Below, one piece after another: positions 8,531 through 18,945 of a stretch of DNA of 64,000 nucleotides. Position 1 is the first letter of the stretch, and each line of letters begins with the position of its first letter. The notes beneath the pieces were generated by a model. The model made no database searches. It saw only the letters and a list, made by a program, of their open reading frames with translations, and was not told where the DNA came from. The position numbers and the translations under genes are program-made. Source of the stretch: AP-15 sp963796155 (GTDB lineage Bacteria; Pseudomonadota; Alphaproteobacteria; ATCC43930; CGMCC-115725); assembly GCA_963796155.1 (NCBI GenBank), contig CAWCKT010000012.1, positions 150,552-214,551 of the forward strand, read 5' to 3'.

Positions 8531-11380
8531 ATGGATGAAGAAGTCTTCACCTTCGGCTCGTTCCGGTTGGTTCGCGCGCAGCGTACGCTGTCCGAGGACG
8601 GGAGGCCGTTGCGCCTCGGCAGCCGCGCGTTTGACATTCTGGCAGCGCTGACCGAGCGCGCCGGCGAGACAATCTCGAAAGAGGAATTGATCGCACGGGC
8701 TTGGCCCGACACGGTCGTCGAAGAGGCCGCCCTCAGGGTCCATGTGGCGGCACTCCGCAAAGCGCTCGGCGATGGCCGTGCCGGCAAGCGCTACATCGCC
8801 AATTTCTCCGGCCGAGGCTACGCTTTTATCGCGACTGTGACGCGCGAGAACGCGCCTTCGGCGCCGGTCGCACCGAACGGGACGGCCGATGGCGGCAATT
8901 TGTCCACACCGCTCACGCGCATTGTCGGCCGCGACGAGATAATCGCCGCGCTCTCGACACGGCTGGCTCGGCGGCGTTTTCTGACGATTGTCGGTCCGGG
9001 CGGAATCGGTAAGACGACCGTGGCCGTTGCCCTCGCCGACCGCGTCCGTGAATCTTACAAGGACGGCGCTCGGTTTGTCGGACTAGCTTCCCTGTCCGAT
9101 CCCGATCTTGTGCCGAGTGCGGTCGGCACAGCGCTGGGGGTTCCGCTTCCAGGCGGCGACCACACGCGGGCGCTCGCCGCCTGGCTACGTGACAAGCAGA
9201 TCCTAATCGTGCTTGACAACTGCGAGCACGTCATCGGCGCGACCGCGGTTGTGGCCGAAGCAATCCTGAAGGCCGCGCCGCAGGCTGGTATTCTCGCAAC
9301 TGCTCGGGAACCATTGCGGGCCGAAGGCGAGTGGCTCCATCGGCTTGCACCTCTGGAGCTTCCGCCACAAGGGAGAACCTTCCCGACTGCCGCCGTGGCG
9401 CTGGGTTATTCGGCCGTCGAGCTGTTCAACGAACGGGCCACCGCCACGATCGACAGCTTCGTGCTCAACGATGCCGAGGTGCCGGCGGTGCTGGAGATCT
9501 GTCGTCGGCTCGATGGCGTGCCTCTGGCGCTCGAACTCGCGGCGGCTCGGGTCGATACAATTGGCGTCGCCCAGTTGGCTGCCCTGCTTGACCACAGATT
9601 TGCCGTTTTGACGAGCGGTCGTCGCACTGCGTTGCCGCGACAACAGACACTCCGCGCGACAATCGATTGGAGCTATAACCTGCTATCGGAGACAGAACAG
9701 CTGCTGTTACGGCATCTGGCCGTGTTCCCCGCCGGCTTCACCGTTGACGCCGCTGCCGCGGTCATAAAGCACACCATCCCCGAACCGTTAGCCGTGGAAG
9801 AGGGCATCGCCAACCTCATCGCGAAATCGTTGATCGCGCTCAGATCCGAGACCGATTCTCGTTGGTATCTGCTCGAAACGATCCGTTCCTATGCATTGGA
9901 GAAGCTCATTGAGAGAGGCGAACATTCAGCTGCCGCGCGGGGCCACGCGGAGTATTTTCGCGACTTCTTGACATCGACCGTGGCGGATTTCCGATTGCAG
10001 GTCACGGCAAAGGACCTTATCCGTTGCGGGCGCGAGATAGACAACGTTCGCGCTGCCCTCGACTGGTGCTTCTCGCCCTCCGGCGAGGTGTCGATCGGCA
10101 TTGATCTGACAGTCGCGTATGCGCCGGTCTGGTTGAATTTGTCGCTGGTGGTGGAGTGTCGCGAGCGATGTGAGCACGCGCTTCGCCGTCTCGACGCCAA
10201 TCAACAATCGAATGCACGCCTTCAGATGCGGGTGAAGGTCGCCCTCGGCGCCGCCTTGCTGCAAACGCTGGGCCCGTCGCATGAGGCGGAAACCATGCTG
10301 TCCGACGCCCTTGCCATTGCCGACGCCTCGGGTGATTTGTCCGCGCAGGCACACGTCCTCTTTGTGCTGTCGAGCGTCCAAGTCTATCGCGGAGAACATG
10401 CCCGGGCCCAGCACGGGGTGGAGCGGATCCGGCAAATTGCTCAGCAGATCGGCGATCCCTACATCGTCGGCACTGCCGACCGCCGCATGGGCATCGCACT
10501 CATGAGCCTTGGCCGGCTTGGCGAAGCGCGGCGCTCCCTCGAGCGCGTCACCCAGTCTCCCTTTTTGCGCGATGCTGATCGCCTACCGCTCTGGCGCCAG
10601 GCGGGCGACCGCGCGATGGCCCGGGCAAGTTTGGCGCGCGTGCTTTGGCTGCAGGGCTTCGCCGAAAGGGCACACCATGAGGCCCAGCTGAGCTGTGACG
10701 AGGCGAAGGGTTCTCAGGACCAACTGGCGATCTTTCGGGCGCTCTATTACGGCCTCGGCCGTATCGCCCCGATGACCGGCGATTTCGTCGCCGCCGAAGA
10801 CGCAATCGCCCAGCTGTTCGAGTTGGCGGCCAGTCTCAACGCGCCGTTTTGGGTGACGGCCGGCCAGTTCCTGCACGGCAAGCTGCTGGTCGAACGCGGC
10901 GAGTTTGCTGAAGGCTTGATCCAGCTACGACAGGGTTTCGGCACATGTGAGAAAACCGGATGGCGGCTCTCTTACCCCGAGTTTATGGGGTCGTTTGCTT
11001 TGGCTTTTGCCGGACTTGGACGACTCGGGGAGGCCGATGACGCGGTGAGCAGGGCGATCGCCGGCGCCGGCGGCCGCGAGGACGGTCAGCAATGGTACGT
11101 CCCGGAATTGCTCCGTATCAAAGCCGAGGTCTTGCTCCGGCGATCCGCCGATCAGTCGGGCTGTGCGGAAGATTACCTTGAACAGGCGGCGACGATGGCG
11201 CACGAGCAGGGCGCCTTGTCTTGGGAGCTGCGGGTCGCCCTCAGCCTCGCCCGCTTGTGCATGACGCAGGGGCGTCATAACGAGGCGAAGCAAACATTGG
11301 CGCCAGTCTGCGACCAATTCACGGAAGGGTTCGCGACGACCGATCTGCGGGCTGCAAAAGCGCTGCTCGACACGTTTTGA
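8531..11380 (+). CDS. Winged-helix/STAND NTPase/TPR regulator, paralogue 2
   Basis: This 949-residue protein has the same architecture as its neighbours: winged helix (FGSFRLVRAQR..GRGYAFIA), NTPase with GPGGIGKTTVAVA, Walker B ILIVLDNCEHV, ATAREPL and GVPLALELAAARV, then a long TPR region. Similarity to paralogue 3 is visibly higher than to paralogue 1, both in the NTPase and in the TPR part (for example WRLSYPEFMGSF in both). ATG 8531 has GAGG 9 bases upstream and aligns with the starts of the other two. The 167-base gap from paralogue 1 makes independent or partly coupled transcription possible. Confidence 0.85.
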   Translation: MDEEVFTFGSFRLVRAQRTLSEDGRPLRLGSRAFDILAALTERAGETISKEELIARAWPDTVVEEAALRVHVAALRKALGDGRAGKRYIANFSGRGYAFIATVTRENAPSAPVAPNGTADGGNLSTPLTRIVGRDEIIAALSTRLARRRFLTIVGPGGIGKTTVAVALADRVRESYKDGARFVGLASLSDPDLVPSAVGTALGVPLPGGDHTRALAAWLRDKQILIVLDNCEHVIGATAVVAEAILKAAPQAGILATAREPLRAEGEWLHRLAPLELPPQGRTFPTAAVALGYSAVELFNERATATIDSFVLNDAEVPAVLEICRRLDGVPLALELAAARVDTIGVAQLAALLDHRFAVLTSGRRTALPRQQTLRATIDWSYNLLSETEQLLLRHLAVFPAGFTVDAAAAVIKHTIPEPLAVEEGIANLIAKSLIALRSETDSRWYLLETIRSYALEKLIERGEHSAAARGHAEYFRDFLTSTVADFRLQVTAKDLIRCGREIDNVRAALDWCFSPSGEVSIGIDLTVAYAPVWLNLSLVVECRERCEHALRRLDANQQSNARLQMRVKVALGAALLQTLGPSHEAETMLSDALAIADASGDLSAQAHVLFVLSSVQVYRGEHARAQHGVERIRQIAQQIGDPYIVGTADRRMGIALMSLGRLGEARRSLERVTQSPFLRDADRLPLWRQAGDRAMARASLARVLWLQGFAERAHHEAQLSCDEAKGSQDQLAIFRALYYGLGRIAPMTGDFVAAEDAIAQLFELAASLNAPFWVTAGQFLHGKLLVERGEFAEGLIQLRQGFGTCEKTGWRLSYPEFMGSFALAFAGLGRLGEADDAVSRAIAGAGGREDGQQWYVPELLRIKAEVLLRRSADQSGCAEDYLEQAATMAHEQGALSWELRVALSLARLCMTQGRHNEAKQTLAPVCDQFTEGFATTDLRAAKALLDTF

Positions 11381-11554
11381 AAGTTGCGGAGTTGCGGCCG
11401 CCGGTCATGGGTCACCCAGCGCGTGCAGCCGGACGCGGGGACCTGAAAAAATCTGGAATCCGCTGAGAGGAGCCTATAATCGCGGGGCCATAATTCCTCC
11501 GAACCAACCCCGAGCCGCGGTACAACCTACGTAGGGGTTGCGAGCGATTGCCCG

Positions 11555-14419
11555 ATGCATGAAGAAGTCTTCACCTTCGGATCGTTCCGGCTGATCCCGG
11601 CGCAGCGCATGCTGTCCGAGGACGGGAAACCGGTGCGCCTCGGCGGTCGCGCGCTCGATATTTTGGCTGCGCTGACCGAGCGCGCCGGCGAGACAATCTC
11701 GAAAGAAGAGCTGATCTCGCGGGCGTGGCCCGAGACGGTCGTCGAAGAGGCCGCCCTCAGGGTCCATGTTGCGGCGCTGCGCAAAGCGCTCGGCGATGGG
11801 CGTGCCGGCAAGCGCTACATCGCCAACCTCACCGGCAGAGGTTACGCTTTTATCGCGCCGGTAACGCGCGAGAACGCGCTGTCAGCAACGGCCGCGGCGA
11901 ACGGGACGGATGAGGCGGGCAATTTGCCGGCACTGCTCACCCGCGTCGTCGGCCGCGACGACGTCATCTCGAGGCTGGCGCAGCAGCTGCTTCGGCGCCG
12001 GTTTCTCACGATTGTCGGTCCGGGCGGGATTGGCAAAACCACAATGGCGGTCGCCCTCGCCGACGTCGTGCGTGGTTCGTACAACGACGGCGCCTGGTAT
12101 GTCGAGCTGGCCCCTCTGTCCGATCCCGATCTTGTGCCGAGTGCCGTCGGCGCAGCGCTGGGGGTCCCGCTTTCAGGCGGCGACCACATGCGGGCGCTCG
12201 TGGCTTGGTTCCACGACAGGAACACGTTACTCGTGCTCGACAACTGCGAGCACGTCATCGGCGCGGCAGCGGCTTTCGCCGAAGCGATCCTGAAGACCGC
12301 GCCGCAGGCTGGTATTCTGGCTACCTCCCGGGAACCATTGCGGGCCGAAGGCGAGTGGCTTCACCGCCTGGCGCCGCTGGAGCTGCCGCCACAAGAGAAA
12401 ATCTCCCCGACTGCCGCCGAGGCGCTGGGTTATTCGGCCGTCGAGTTGTTCAACGAACGGGCCACCGCGACGACCGACAGCTTCGTGCTCAACGATGCCG
12501 AGGTGCCGGCGGTGCTGGAGATTTGTCGTCGGCTCGATGGTGTGCCTCTGGCGCTCGAACTCGCGGCGGCTCGGGTCGATACATTCGGCGTCGGCGAGTT
12601 GGCGACGAGGCTCGACGACAGGTTTGGCGTCTTGACGAGCGGTCGCCGCACTGCGTTGCCGCGGCAGCACACACTGCGCGCTGCGATGGACTGGAGCTAC
12701 GAGCTGCTGCCGGAGGCCGAGCAAGTTGTCCTCAGACGCCTTGCCATCTTTCGAGGCGCCTTCACGATCGCCGCGGCCGTCGCCATTGTCATCGATGAGC
12801 GGATCACCGCCACCGATGCGACCGAATGCATTGCAAATCTGGCGGAGAAATCACTGATTGCGACGGATATTACAGGAAACATCACCTACCACCGTCTACT
12901 CGACACGACGCAGGCCTATGCGATCGAGAAGCTCGGCGGGAGCGGTGAGCGGGAAGTGCTCGCGCTTCGTCACGCCGAATATTATCGGGATGTCTTTGAG
13001 CGAGCGGAACTCGAATGGGAAAGCCGGCCCACCGCCGAGTGGCTGGCCGATTACGCCCGGCGTATCGACAATGTACGAGCCGCGCTTGATTGGGCCTTCT
13101 CGCCTGGCGGAAATGCTTCGATCGGCGTGGCGCTGACAGCAGCGGCGGTGCCGCTCTGGATGCACTTGTCGCTGGTGGCCGAATGCCGAGAGCGATGCGA
13201 CCGTGCGCTCCTCAAGCTTCAGACCAATCACATGCCCGACGCTCGCCTGCGGATGCGACTGCAGATCGGCCTCGGGAACAGTTTGCTTCACACGCGGGGC
13301 CCATCCGAGCAGGCACAGACCGTGCTCACCGAGGCGCTTGAATCCGCCGAGGCTTTGGGTGATCTGCGTGCCCAATTGAGTGTGCTGTTGGATCTCGCGA
13401 GTGTAATTGGCTTTCGTGGCGAATACGCGAAGGCGGCCGCAGCATCGGAGCGTGCCGGGGCAATAGCCCAACAGATCGGCGACACGAAAGGCGTCGCCTT
13501 CGCCGATAGGCGTATGGGTATGATATTGCTCAGGATTGGCCGGTTGGCGGAAGCACAGCGCTACTTTGAGCGCGTCATCCAGTCTTCTCCTTTTCACCAA
13601 AACGAGGACCGGCTGCCAATCTGGCGGCATTCGGACGACCGCGCGATGGCCCGGGCCTTGTTGGCTCGGGCCCTCTGGCTCCAGGGCTTTCCTGAAAGGG
13701 CCCACCACGAGGCGCAAACGAGCCTCCGCGAGGTACCGGGCTCCGGTGACCCGCTGACGATGTGTCGGGTGCTCCTTTACGGCATGGGCCGGATCGCCCC
13801 GATGACAGGCGATTTCGCCGCCGCCGAAACCGCCATCTCCAGCATCATCGAGTCGGCAACGAGCGCGGCCGCGCCGTTCTGGACCATGGTCGGACAGTTC
13901 CTGCGCGGCAAGCTGCTGGTCGAACGCCAGCAATTCGCGGAGGGCTTGGCCGTCCTTCGCGAAGCCTTCGACATCTGCAATCAGACCGGCTGGCGGCTCT
14001 CCTACCCTGAGTTTATGGGATCGTTCGGCCTCGCGCTCGCGGGAGTGGGGCGGCTCGACGAGGCACACGATGCCGTGTGCAAGGCGATCGAGGCGGCCGG
14101 AGGACGCGAAGACGGCGAACAGTGGTATGTCCCGGAACTGCTCCGCATCAAGGGCGAGGTGTTGCTGAGGCAAACCTCCAATCAAGCCGTTCAGGCGGCG
14201 GCAGATTGTTTTACTCAAGCGGCTGAGATGGCCCGAGAGCAGGGCGCCTTGTTTTGGGAGCTGCGGGTCGCCCTCAGCCTCGCCCGCCTGTCGGTGACCC
14301 GGACTCGTCATGACGAGGCGCGAAGAATACTGGCACCTGTCTACGATCGGTTCACCGAAGGTTTTGGGATTACTGATTTGCGCGCCGCTCGCAGCATACT
14401 CGACGCGCCCTCATCATAA
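11555..14419 (+). CDS. Winged-helix/STAND NTPase/TPR regulator, paralogue 3
   Basis: This 954-residue protein is the third tandem copy. The order is winged helix (MHEEVFTFGSFRL..GRGYAFIAPV), STAND NTPase (GPGGIGKTTMAVA; LLVLDNCEHV; ATSREPL; GVPLALELAAARV), then TPR-like helices with YVPELLRIKGEVLL and the family ending YDRFTEGF. ATG 11555 aligns with the paralogue starts but no clear Shine-Dalgarno site precedes it. The first 400 residues are nearly collinear with paralogue 2, and divergence grows in the TPR sensor region. That fits duplicated regulators that keep the switch and change the signal. Confidence 0.85.
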   Translation: MHEEVFTFGSFRLIPAQRMLSEDGKPVRLGGRALDILAALTERAGETISKEELISRAWPETVVEEAALRVHVAALRKALGDGRAGKRYIANLTGRGYAFIAPVTRENALSATAAANGTDEAGNLPALLTRVVGRDDVISRLAQQLLRRRFLTIVGPGGIGKTTMAVALADVVRGSYNDGAWYVELAPLSDPDLVPSAVGAALGVPLSGGDHMRALVAWFHDRNTLLVLDNCEHVIGAAAAFAEAILKTAPQAGILATSREPLRAEGEWLHRLAPLELPPQEKISPTAAEALGYSAVELFNERATATTDSFVLNDAEVPAVLEICRRLDGVPLALELAAARVDTFGVGELATRLDDRFGVLTSGRRTALPRQHTLRAAMDWSYELLPEAEQVVLRRLAIFRGAFTIAAAVAIVIDERITATDATECIANLAEKSLIATDITGNITYHRLLDTTQAYAIEKLGGSGEREVLALRHAEYYRDVFERAELEWESRPTAEWLADYARRIDNVRAALDWAFSPGGNASIGVALTAAAVPLWMHLSLVAECRERCDRALLKLQTNHMPDARLRMRLQIGLGNSLLHTRGPSEQAQTVLTEALESAEALGDLRAQLSVLLDLASVIGFRGEYAKAAAASERAGAIAQQIGDTKGVAFADRRMGMILLRIGRLAEAQRYFERVIQSSPFHQNEDRLPIWRHSDDRAMARALLARALWLQGFPERAHHEAQTSLREVPGSGDPLTMCRVLLYGMGRIAPMTGDFAAAETAISSIIESATSAAAPFWTMVGQFLRGKLLVERQQFAEGLAVLREAFDICNQTGWRLSYPEFMGSFGLALAGVGRLDEAHDAVCKAIEAAGGREDGEQWYVPELLRIKGEVLLRQTSNQAVQAAADCFTQAAEMAREQGALFWELRVALSLARLSVTRTRHDEARRILAPVYDRFTEGFGITDLRAARSILDAPSS

Positions 14420-14821
14420 AAACATCCATGGAGTGGATTTAAGCCAGTGATCGCGACGCCGCGTCACTGGAATATGGGTGACGTGCGCTTTGCACCAGTG
14501 AACCCGCTGATCCTTGGAAGAAAGAGCTTCGGGGTCTACCTGTGCGCCGCTCGGTCGAGCGGTGTTCCGAAGATGGGCGCTGCTAAGGAACGTCTGAGCC
14601 TCGGCCCTTTGCTACGCAATTTGTTGTTCCGCTCCACTGCCGGCTCTTCGGCCGCGGTTATAGCACCGCGAAAAGCCGAGTCGATACGGGCCGCCGCGTC
14701 CTCTTGCATCGGCGAATGCGGCCAAGCTGACGGTCGAGGGGAACACTCTGCGTCGAATGACGCAATATTGACCGTCCCGGTGCGAGGTTCCGCCGATCGA
14801 CAGCTGAAAGCGGGCGTCGGA
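14420..14821 (+). other. Intergenic stretch between STAND paralogue 3 and radC
   Basis: About 400 bases are without a convincing gene. The radC frame stays open back to 14447, but the extra residues look like non-coding composition (Arg/Ala/Ser-rich, no conserved start). I see no RNA gene, repeat or clear terminator. Confidence 0.5.
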
Positions 14822-15745
14822 ATGCCGCTCTCGATTGTGGAACAGGACGGCCGCCTCGCCGTGAGTACCCCTTACCACCCCGATTTCCCGGCGAGAGCCC
14901 GCATGCTCGGCGGCAAATGGGACGCCGCGCAGCGCGTGTGGGTCTTCGATGTGGGCGAGAACGATCGCGTCAGGACACTGTGCCGCGAGATTTACGGCAC
15001 GGAGGGGACAGACGCGGCCCATGCGTTCCCGAACACCGCTGGGTATGGGAGGAACGAGTTCGCCGAAGCGGCCGCCCTGCCGCACTATTACGGCCACCGC
15101 CAGAGGTTGCGCGAGCGGATGATGGCCGCCGGTACCGAAACGCTGCCGGATTACGAATTACTCGAAATGCTGCTGTTCGCCGCCAGCCCGCGCGGCGACG
15201 TCAAGCCGGTGGCGAAGGCGCTGCTGGCGCATTTGGGCGGCTTTGCCGCGGTGATGAGCGCCGATCCCGATGCGCTCACCGCCGCCGGGCTCAACCTTGC
15301 CGGCATTGCCGCAATCAAGGCGGCGCGCGAGGCGGCGCTGCGGCTGATGCGCGCGGAATTGGAAGAGCGCCCTGTCGTCAATTCGTGGGACAAGCTCATC
15401 GACTATTGCAGCGCGCAAGTCGCGCACGGCAAGGTCGAGGAGTTCCACATCCTGTTCCTCGACCGCAAGAACGTGCTGATCAAACATGAGCGCCAGCAGC
15501 GCGGCACGATCGATCACACGCCCGTTTATCCGCGCGAGGTCGTCAAGCGCGCGCTCGACCTGGGTGCCGCGGCGCTGATCCTGGTACATAACCACCCCTC
15601 GGGCGACCCGACCCCTTCTCAGGCCGACATTGCCGTGACCCAAGACATCAAGAAGGCCGCCGCCCCGCTAGGCGTCGTCTTGCATGACCACGTCATCATC
15701 GGTCGCAACTGCCACGCCAGCCTGCGCGACCTTGGGCTGATCTAG
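14822..15745 (+). CDS. radC: RadC-family JAMM/MPN protein with N-terminal HARP-like segment
   Basis: The predicted product has 307 residues. Residues about 88-307 are RadC: helix-hairpin-helix-like segment (PDYELLEMLLF, then LNLAGIAAIKAA) and the JAMM metal motif HNHPSGDPTPSQAD (256-269). RadC proteins were linked to DNA repair, but their exact role is unsettled. The first 60 residues (PARARMLGGKWD..RVWVFD) are not part of standard RadC. They resemble short beta-rich modules with a GGKW..WVF pattern found in some helicases and plasmid proteins. The start at 14822 is inferred from this domain; only a weak GG precedes it, and the frame is open up to 14447. A start at about 15083 would give a minimal RadC. 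Confidence 0.8.
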   Translation: MPLSIVEQDGRLAVSTPYHPDFPARARMLGGKWDAAQRVWVFDVGENDRVRTLCREIYGTEGTDAAHAFPNTAGYGRNEFAEAAALPHYYGHRQRLRERMMAAGTETLPDYELLEMLLFAASPRGDVKPVAKALLAHLGGFAAVMSADPDALTAAGLNLAGIAAIKAAREAALRLMRAELEERPVVNSWDKLIDYCSAQVAHGKVEEFHILFLDRKNVLIKHERQQRGTIDHTPVYPREVVKRALDLGAAALILVHNHPSGDPTPSQADIAVTQDIKKAAAPLGVVLHDHVIIGRNCHASLRDLGLI

Positions 15746-15985
15746 CGAGGCTTACCCGACGCGTCGTCCGCGGCGCCGCAAGCGCAGAGGAGAAGGGCTC
15801 GTTCGAGGGCCGAACGAATCGGGAAACTGCGGCGTCTAGCCGTGTCCGTTTGGCGCTGAGCGCCATATGGATTTCCCGGCCAAGTCCTTGCTGCGTATTC
15901 GATATGGCAGACCGGCGCAGGCCCGATTAGCTATCGGGCGTCCCGACCAGGAAACCAGTTCTGGGGAGAGAGACAGGAGGAACCC

Positions 15986-16258
15986 ATGCTTCGCCAATCG
16001 CTGATCGCCGCTGCCGTTGCCGCCGTCACCGTTGCCTCTTCGGCCGGTAGCAGCTTTGCCCAAACCCAAACCGGTACCCATGAGCGCACTATCGTGCATC
16101 ATGTGTACACCTACGAGCCGGCGCCCATCCTGTATTGGGGACCGTACCGGGCTCCGTATTATGCGACATATTACGGTGCGACGGCGCCCGTCGCCGCGGC
16201 TGCCGGCGCTGCCGGTGCTACGGCTTGCTTCGCCTTGTCGTTGGTCGGGGCTTGCTGA
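15986..16258 (+). CDS. Small exported Tyr/Ala-rich protein, function unknown
   Basis: This 90-residue protein begins MLRQSLIAAAVAAVTV and has a likely signal peptidase I site after SSFA. The mature part contains YTYEPAPILYWGPYRAPYY and an alanine/glycine stretch with two cysteines near the C-terminus. AGGAGG sits 6 bases before the ATG, and a terminator follows at 16291. Small Tyr/Pro-rich secreted proteins of this kind are common in alphaproteobacteria and mostly uncharacterised. Confidence 0.75.
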   Translation: MLRQSLIAAAVAAVTVASSAGSSFAQTQTGTHERTIVHHVYTYEPAPILYWGPYRAPYYATYYGATAPVAAAAGAAGATACFALSLVGAC

Positions 16259-16290
16259 CGCTTTTGGTCCCTGACGTCACGTCGCGAAAG

Positions 16291-16315
16291 AGCCCCGCCA
16301 AGCGCGGGGCTTTTT
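16291..16315 (+). terminator. Rho-independent terminator
   Basis: An 8-bp perfect stem agccccgc/gcggggct with a 5-base loop is followed by TTTTT. It lies between the end of the small exported gene and the converging end of rlmB, so it may serve both. Confidence 0.85.
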
Positions 16316-16344
16316 CGTTCACGGAGCCGGTCTCGGCGGGTGCC

Positions 16345-17226
16345 TCACGGATTTTGGCGGACGAGCTCGTAGAGCGCGACCGCCGCGGCGTTCGAGACGT
16401 TGATCGTCGACTGCTCGGCTCGGGTCGGCAGCCGCGCAAGATAGTCGCAGCGCTCGCGCACCAGCCGGCGCATGCCGCCTCCCTCGGAGCCGAGCACGAG
16501 CGCCACCCGCCCGCCGAGATCGAGCGCTGCCAGCGTCTGAGGGGCCGTCTCGTCGAGCCCGCAAATCCAGAAGCCGGCACCCTTCAGCCGGTCGAGCGCG
16601 CGCGCGAGGTTGACGACGCGGACCAGCGGCACGGCTTCGAGGGCGCCTGAGGCGGCCTTGGCGAGCGCTCCCGCGGCGGGCGGCGCGCCGTGCACAGCGA
16701 GAACCACGGCGAGCGCGCCAAAGGCGGCTGCCGAGCGCACCACGGCGCCGACATTATGCGGGTCGGTAACGTGGTCGAGCAGCACGATGACGCTGCGACC
16801 CGCCGCCGTCGCGGCGTTGCGCAGCACGTCCTCGAGGTCGGGTTCGGGGAGCGGGTCGACCGCGAGGGCCAGCCCCTGATGGGCGGCCCCCTCGGGCAGA
16901 ATTGCCGCAAAACCGGCGCGATCGAGTACCCGTATCGGCTCCCCGTCGCCGCGGCGCGCTGCCCGCGCGCCAGCGATCAGAGCGCGCGCCTCCTGCTCCT
17001 GCCCGGCCAGTGCCACGAGGCGCCGCCAGTGCCGTGCGGGGTTGACGAGCGCCGCCGCCACCGGATGCCGGCCATAGATCCAGCGCTCGGAATCGGCCGG
17101 CCTGGCGTCCGGCCGCGACGGCGGCGCGAGACGCGAGGGCCGGCGGCTCGACCGCTCTCTCCGGTCCGCGGCGGCCCGGCGCGCCGGCTCGGCGCGGCTA
17201 GGGGGAGGTAGCCTGAGATGGTCCAT
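16345..17226 (-). CDS. rlmB: 23S rRNA 2'-O-methyltransferase, TrmH/SPOUT family (RlmB-like)
   Basis: The product has 293 residues. An N-terminal Arg/Pro-rich tail of about 50 residues precedes the substrate-binding domain (WIYGRHPVAAALV) and the SPOUT catalytic domain. The SPOUT motifs are NVGAVVRSAAAFG, LVLGSEGGGMRRL and the C-terminal INVSNAAAVALYE. RlmB methylates the ribose of G2251 (E. coli numbering) in 23S rRNA. ATG at 17226 is chosen because the frame above it is non-conserved. It is divergent from tRNA-Tyr, tRNA-Gly and tuf, an order seen in many alphaproteobacteria. Confidence 0.87.
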   Translation of the reverse strand: MDHLRLPPPSRAEPARRAAADRRERSSRRPSRLAPPSRPDARPADSERWIYGRHPVAAALVNPARHWRRLVALAGQEQEARALIAGARAARRGDGEPIRVLDRAGFAAILPEGAAHQGLALAVDPLPEPDLEDVLRNAATAAGRSVIVLLDHVTDPHNVGAVVRSAAAFGALAVVLAVHGAPPAAGALAKAASGALEAVPLVRVVNLARALDRLKGAGFWICGLDETAPQTLAALDLGGRVALVLGSEGGGMRRLVRERCDYLARLPTRAEQSTINVSNAAAVALYELVRQNP

Positions 17227-17400
17227 TCCTGTCGGTTCCGGGGCCGCGCGTCGTCGCCTGGCGCCCAGGCCTGTAGCATGCGGCGGCACGCCCGACCAGG
17301 GCCGGTCTACGCTGCCCCGGATTAACAAAGCCGCAGATTGACAAAATCCGGGCGAAACCCTATGACCCGCTTTCCGCTGCGCCGGACGGCACGCGATCCC

Positions 17401-17486
17401 GGAGGGGTTGCCGAGCGGTTAAAGGCAGCAGACTGTAAATCTGCCGACGTACGTCTTCGTAGGTTCGAATCCTACCCCCTCCACCA
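17401..17486 (+). tRNA. tRNA-Tyr (anticodon GTA)
   Basis: Acceptor ggagggg pairs with the 3' arm, which is followed by an encoded CCA. The anticodon loop CTGTAAA gives GTA. A long variable arm (class II tRNA) and T-arm GGTTCGAATCC are present. It is directly upstream of tRNA-Gly and tuf. Confidence 0.95.
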
Positions 17487-17556
17487 GCGCTTCGGGAACG
17501 CGGCAGGGATCGAGGGTCGGCGATGGGATCGGGTAGAGGCAGGCGATAGGTGGAAT

Positions 17557-17630
17557 GCGGGTGTAGCTCAATGGCAGAGCTCCAGCCTTCCAAGCTGGCT
17601 ATGTGGGTTCGATTCCCATCACCCGCTCCA
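17557..17630 (+). tRNA. tRNA-Gly (anticodon TCC)
   Basis: Acceptor gcgggtg pairs with cacccgc and CCA is encoded. The anticodon loop CTTCCAA gives TCC (reads GGA). The D- and T-arms are canonical. It probably shares a transcript with tRNA-Tyr and tuf. Confidence 0.95.
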
Positions 17631-17713
17631 GCGCTGCGTCATGCGGCCCCGTCACGCGCGTCGGCCCGCAGAGTAGCGGCGTTGCCCTTTTTCTGACCAG
17701 AAAGCCGGAAGCG

Positions 17714-18904
<1,191 letters not shown>

Positions 18905-18945
18905 CGCGGCAAATAAGGGCGGCCCCAACGTTAGGGCGGACCGGT

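Noticed and set aside
12896..14311. 471-codon open frame antisense to STAND paralogue 3
   Set aside because: The + strand gene has clear domain motifs and paralogues; the antisense frame has none and arises from GC-rich codon bias. The same applies to 32055-33422, 38510-39793, 40787-42154 and 45146-46264.
14447..14821. N-terminal extension of the radC frame
   Set aside because: Composition is non-coding-like, with no domain or RBS; 14822 is a better start.
18905..18945. Terminator between tuf and the converging oxidoreductase
   Set aside because: Short GC matches are present but no clean stem followed by a T run.
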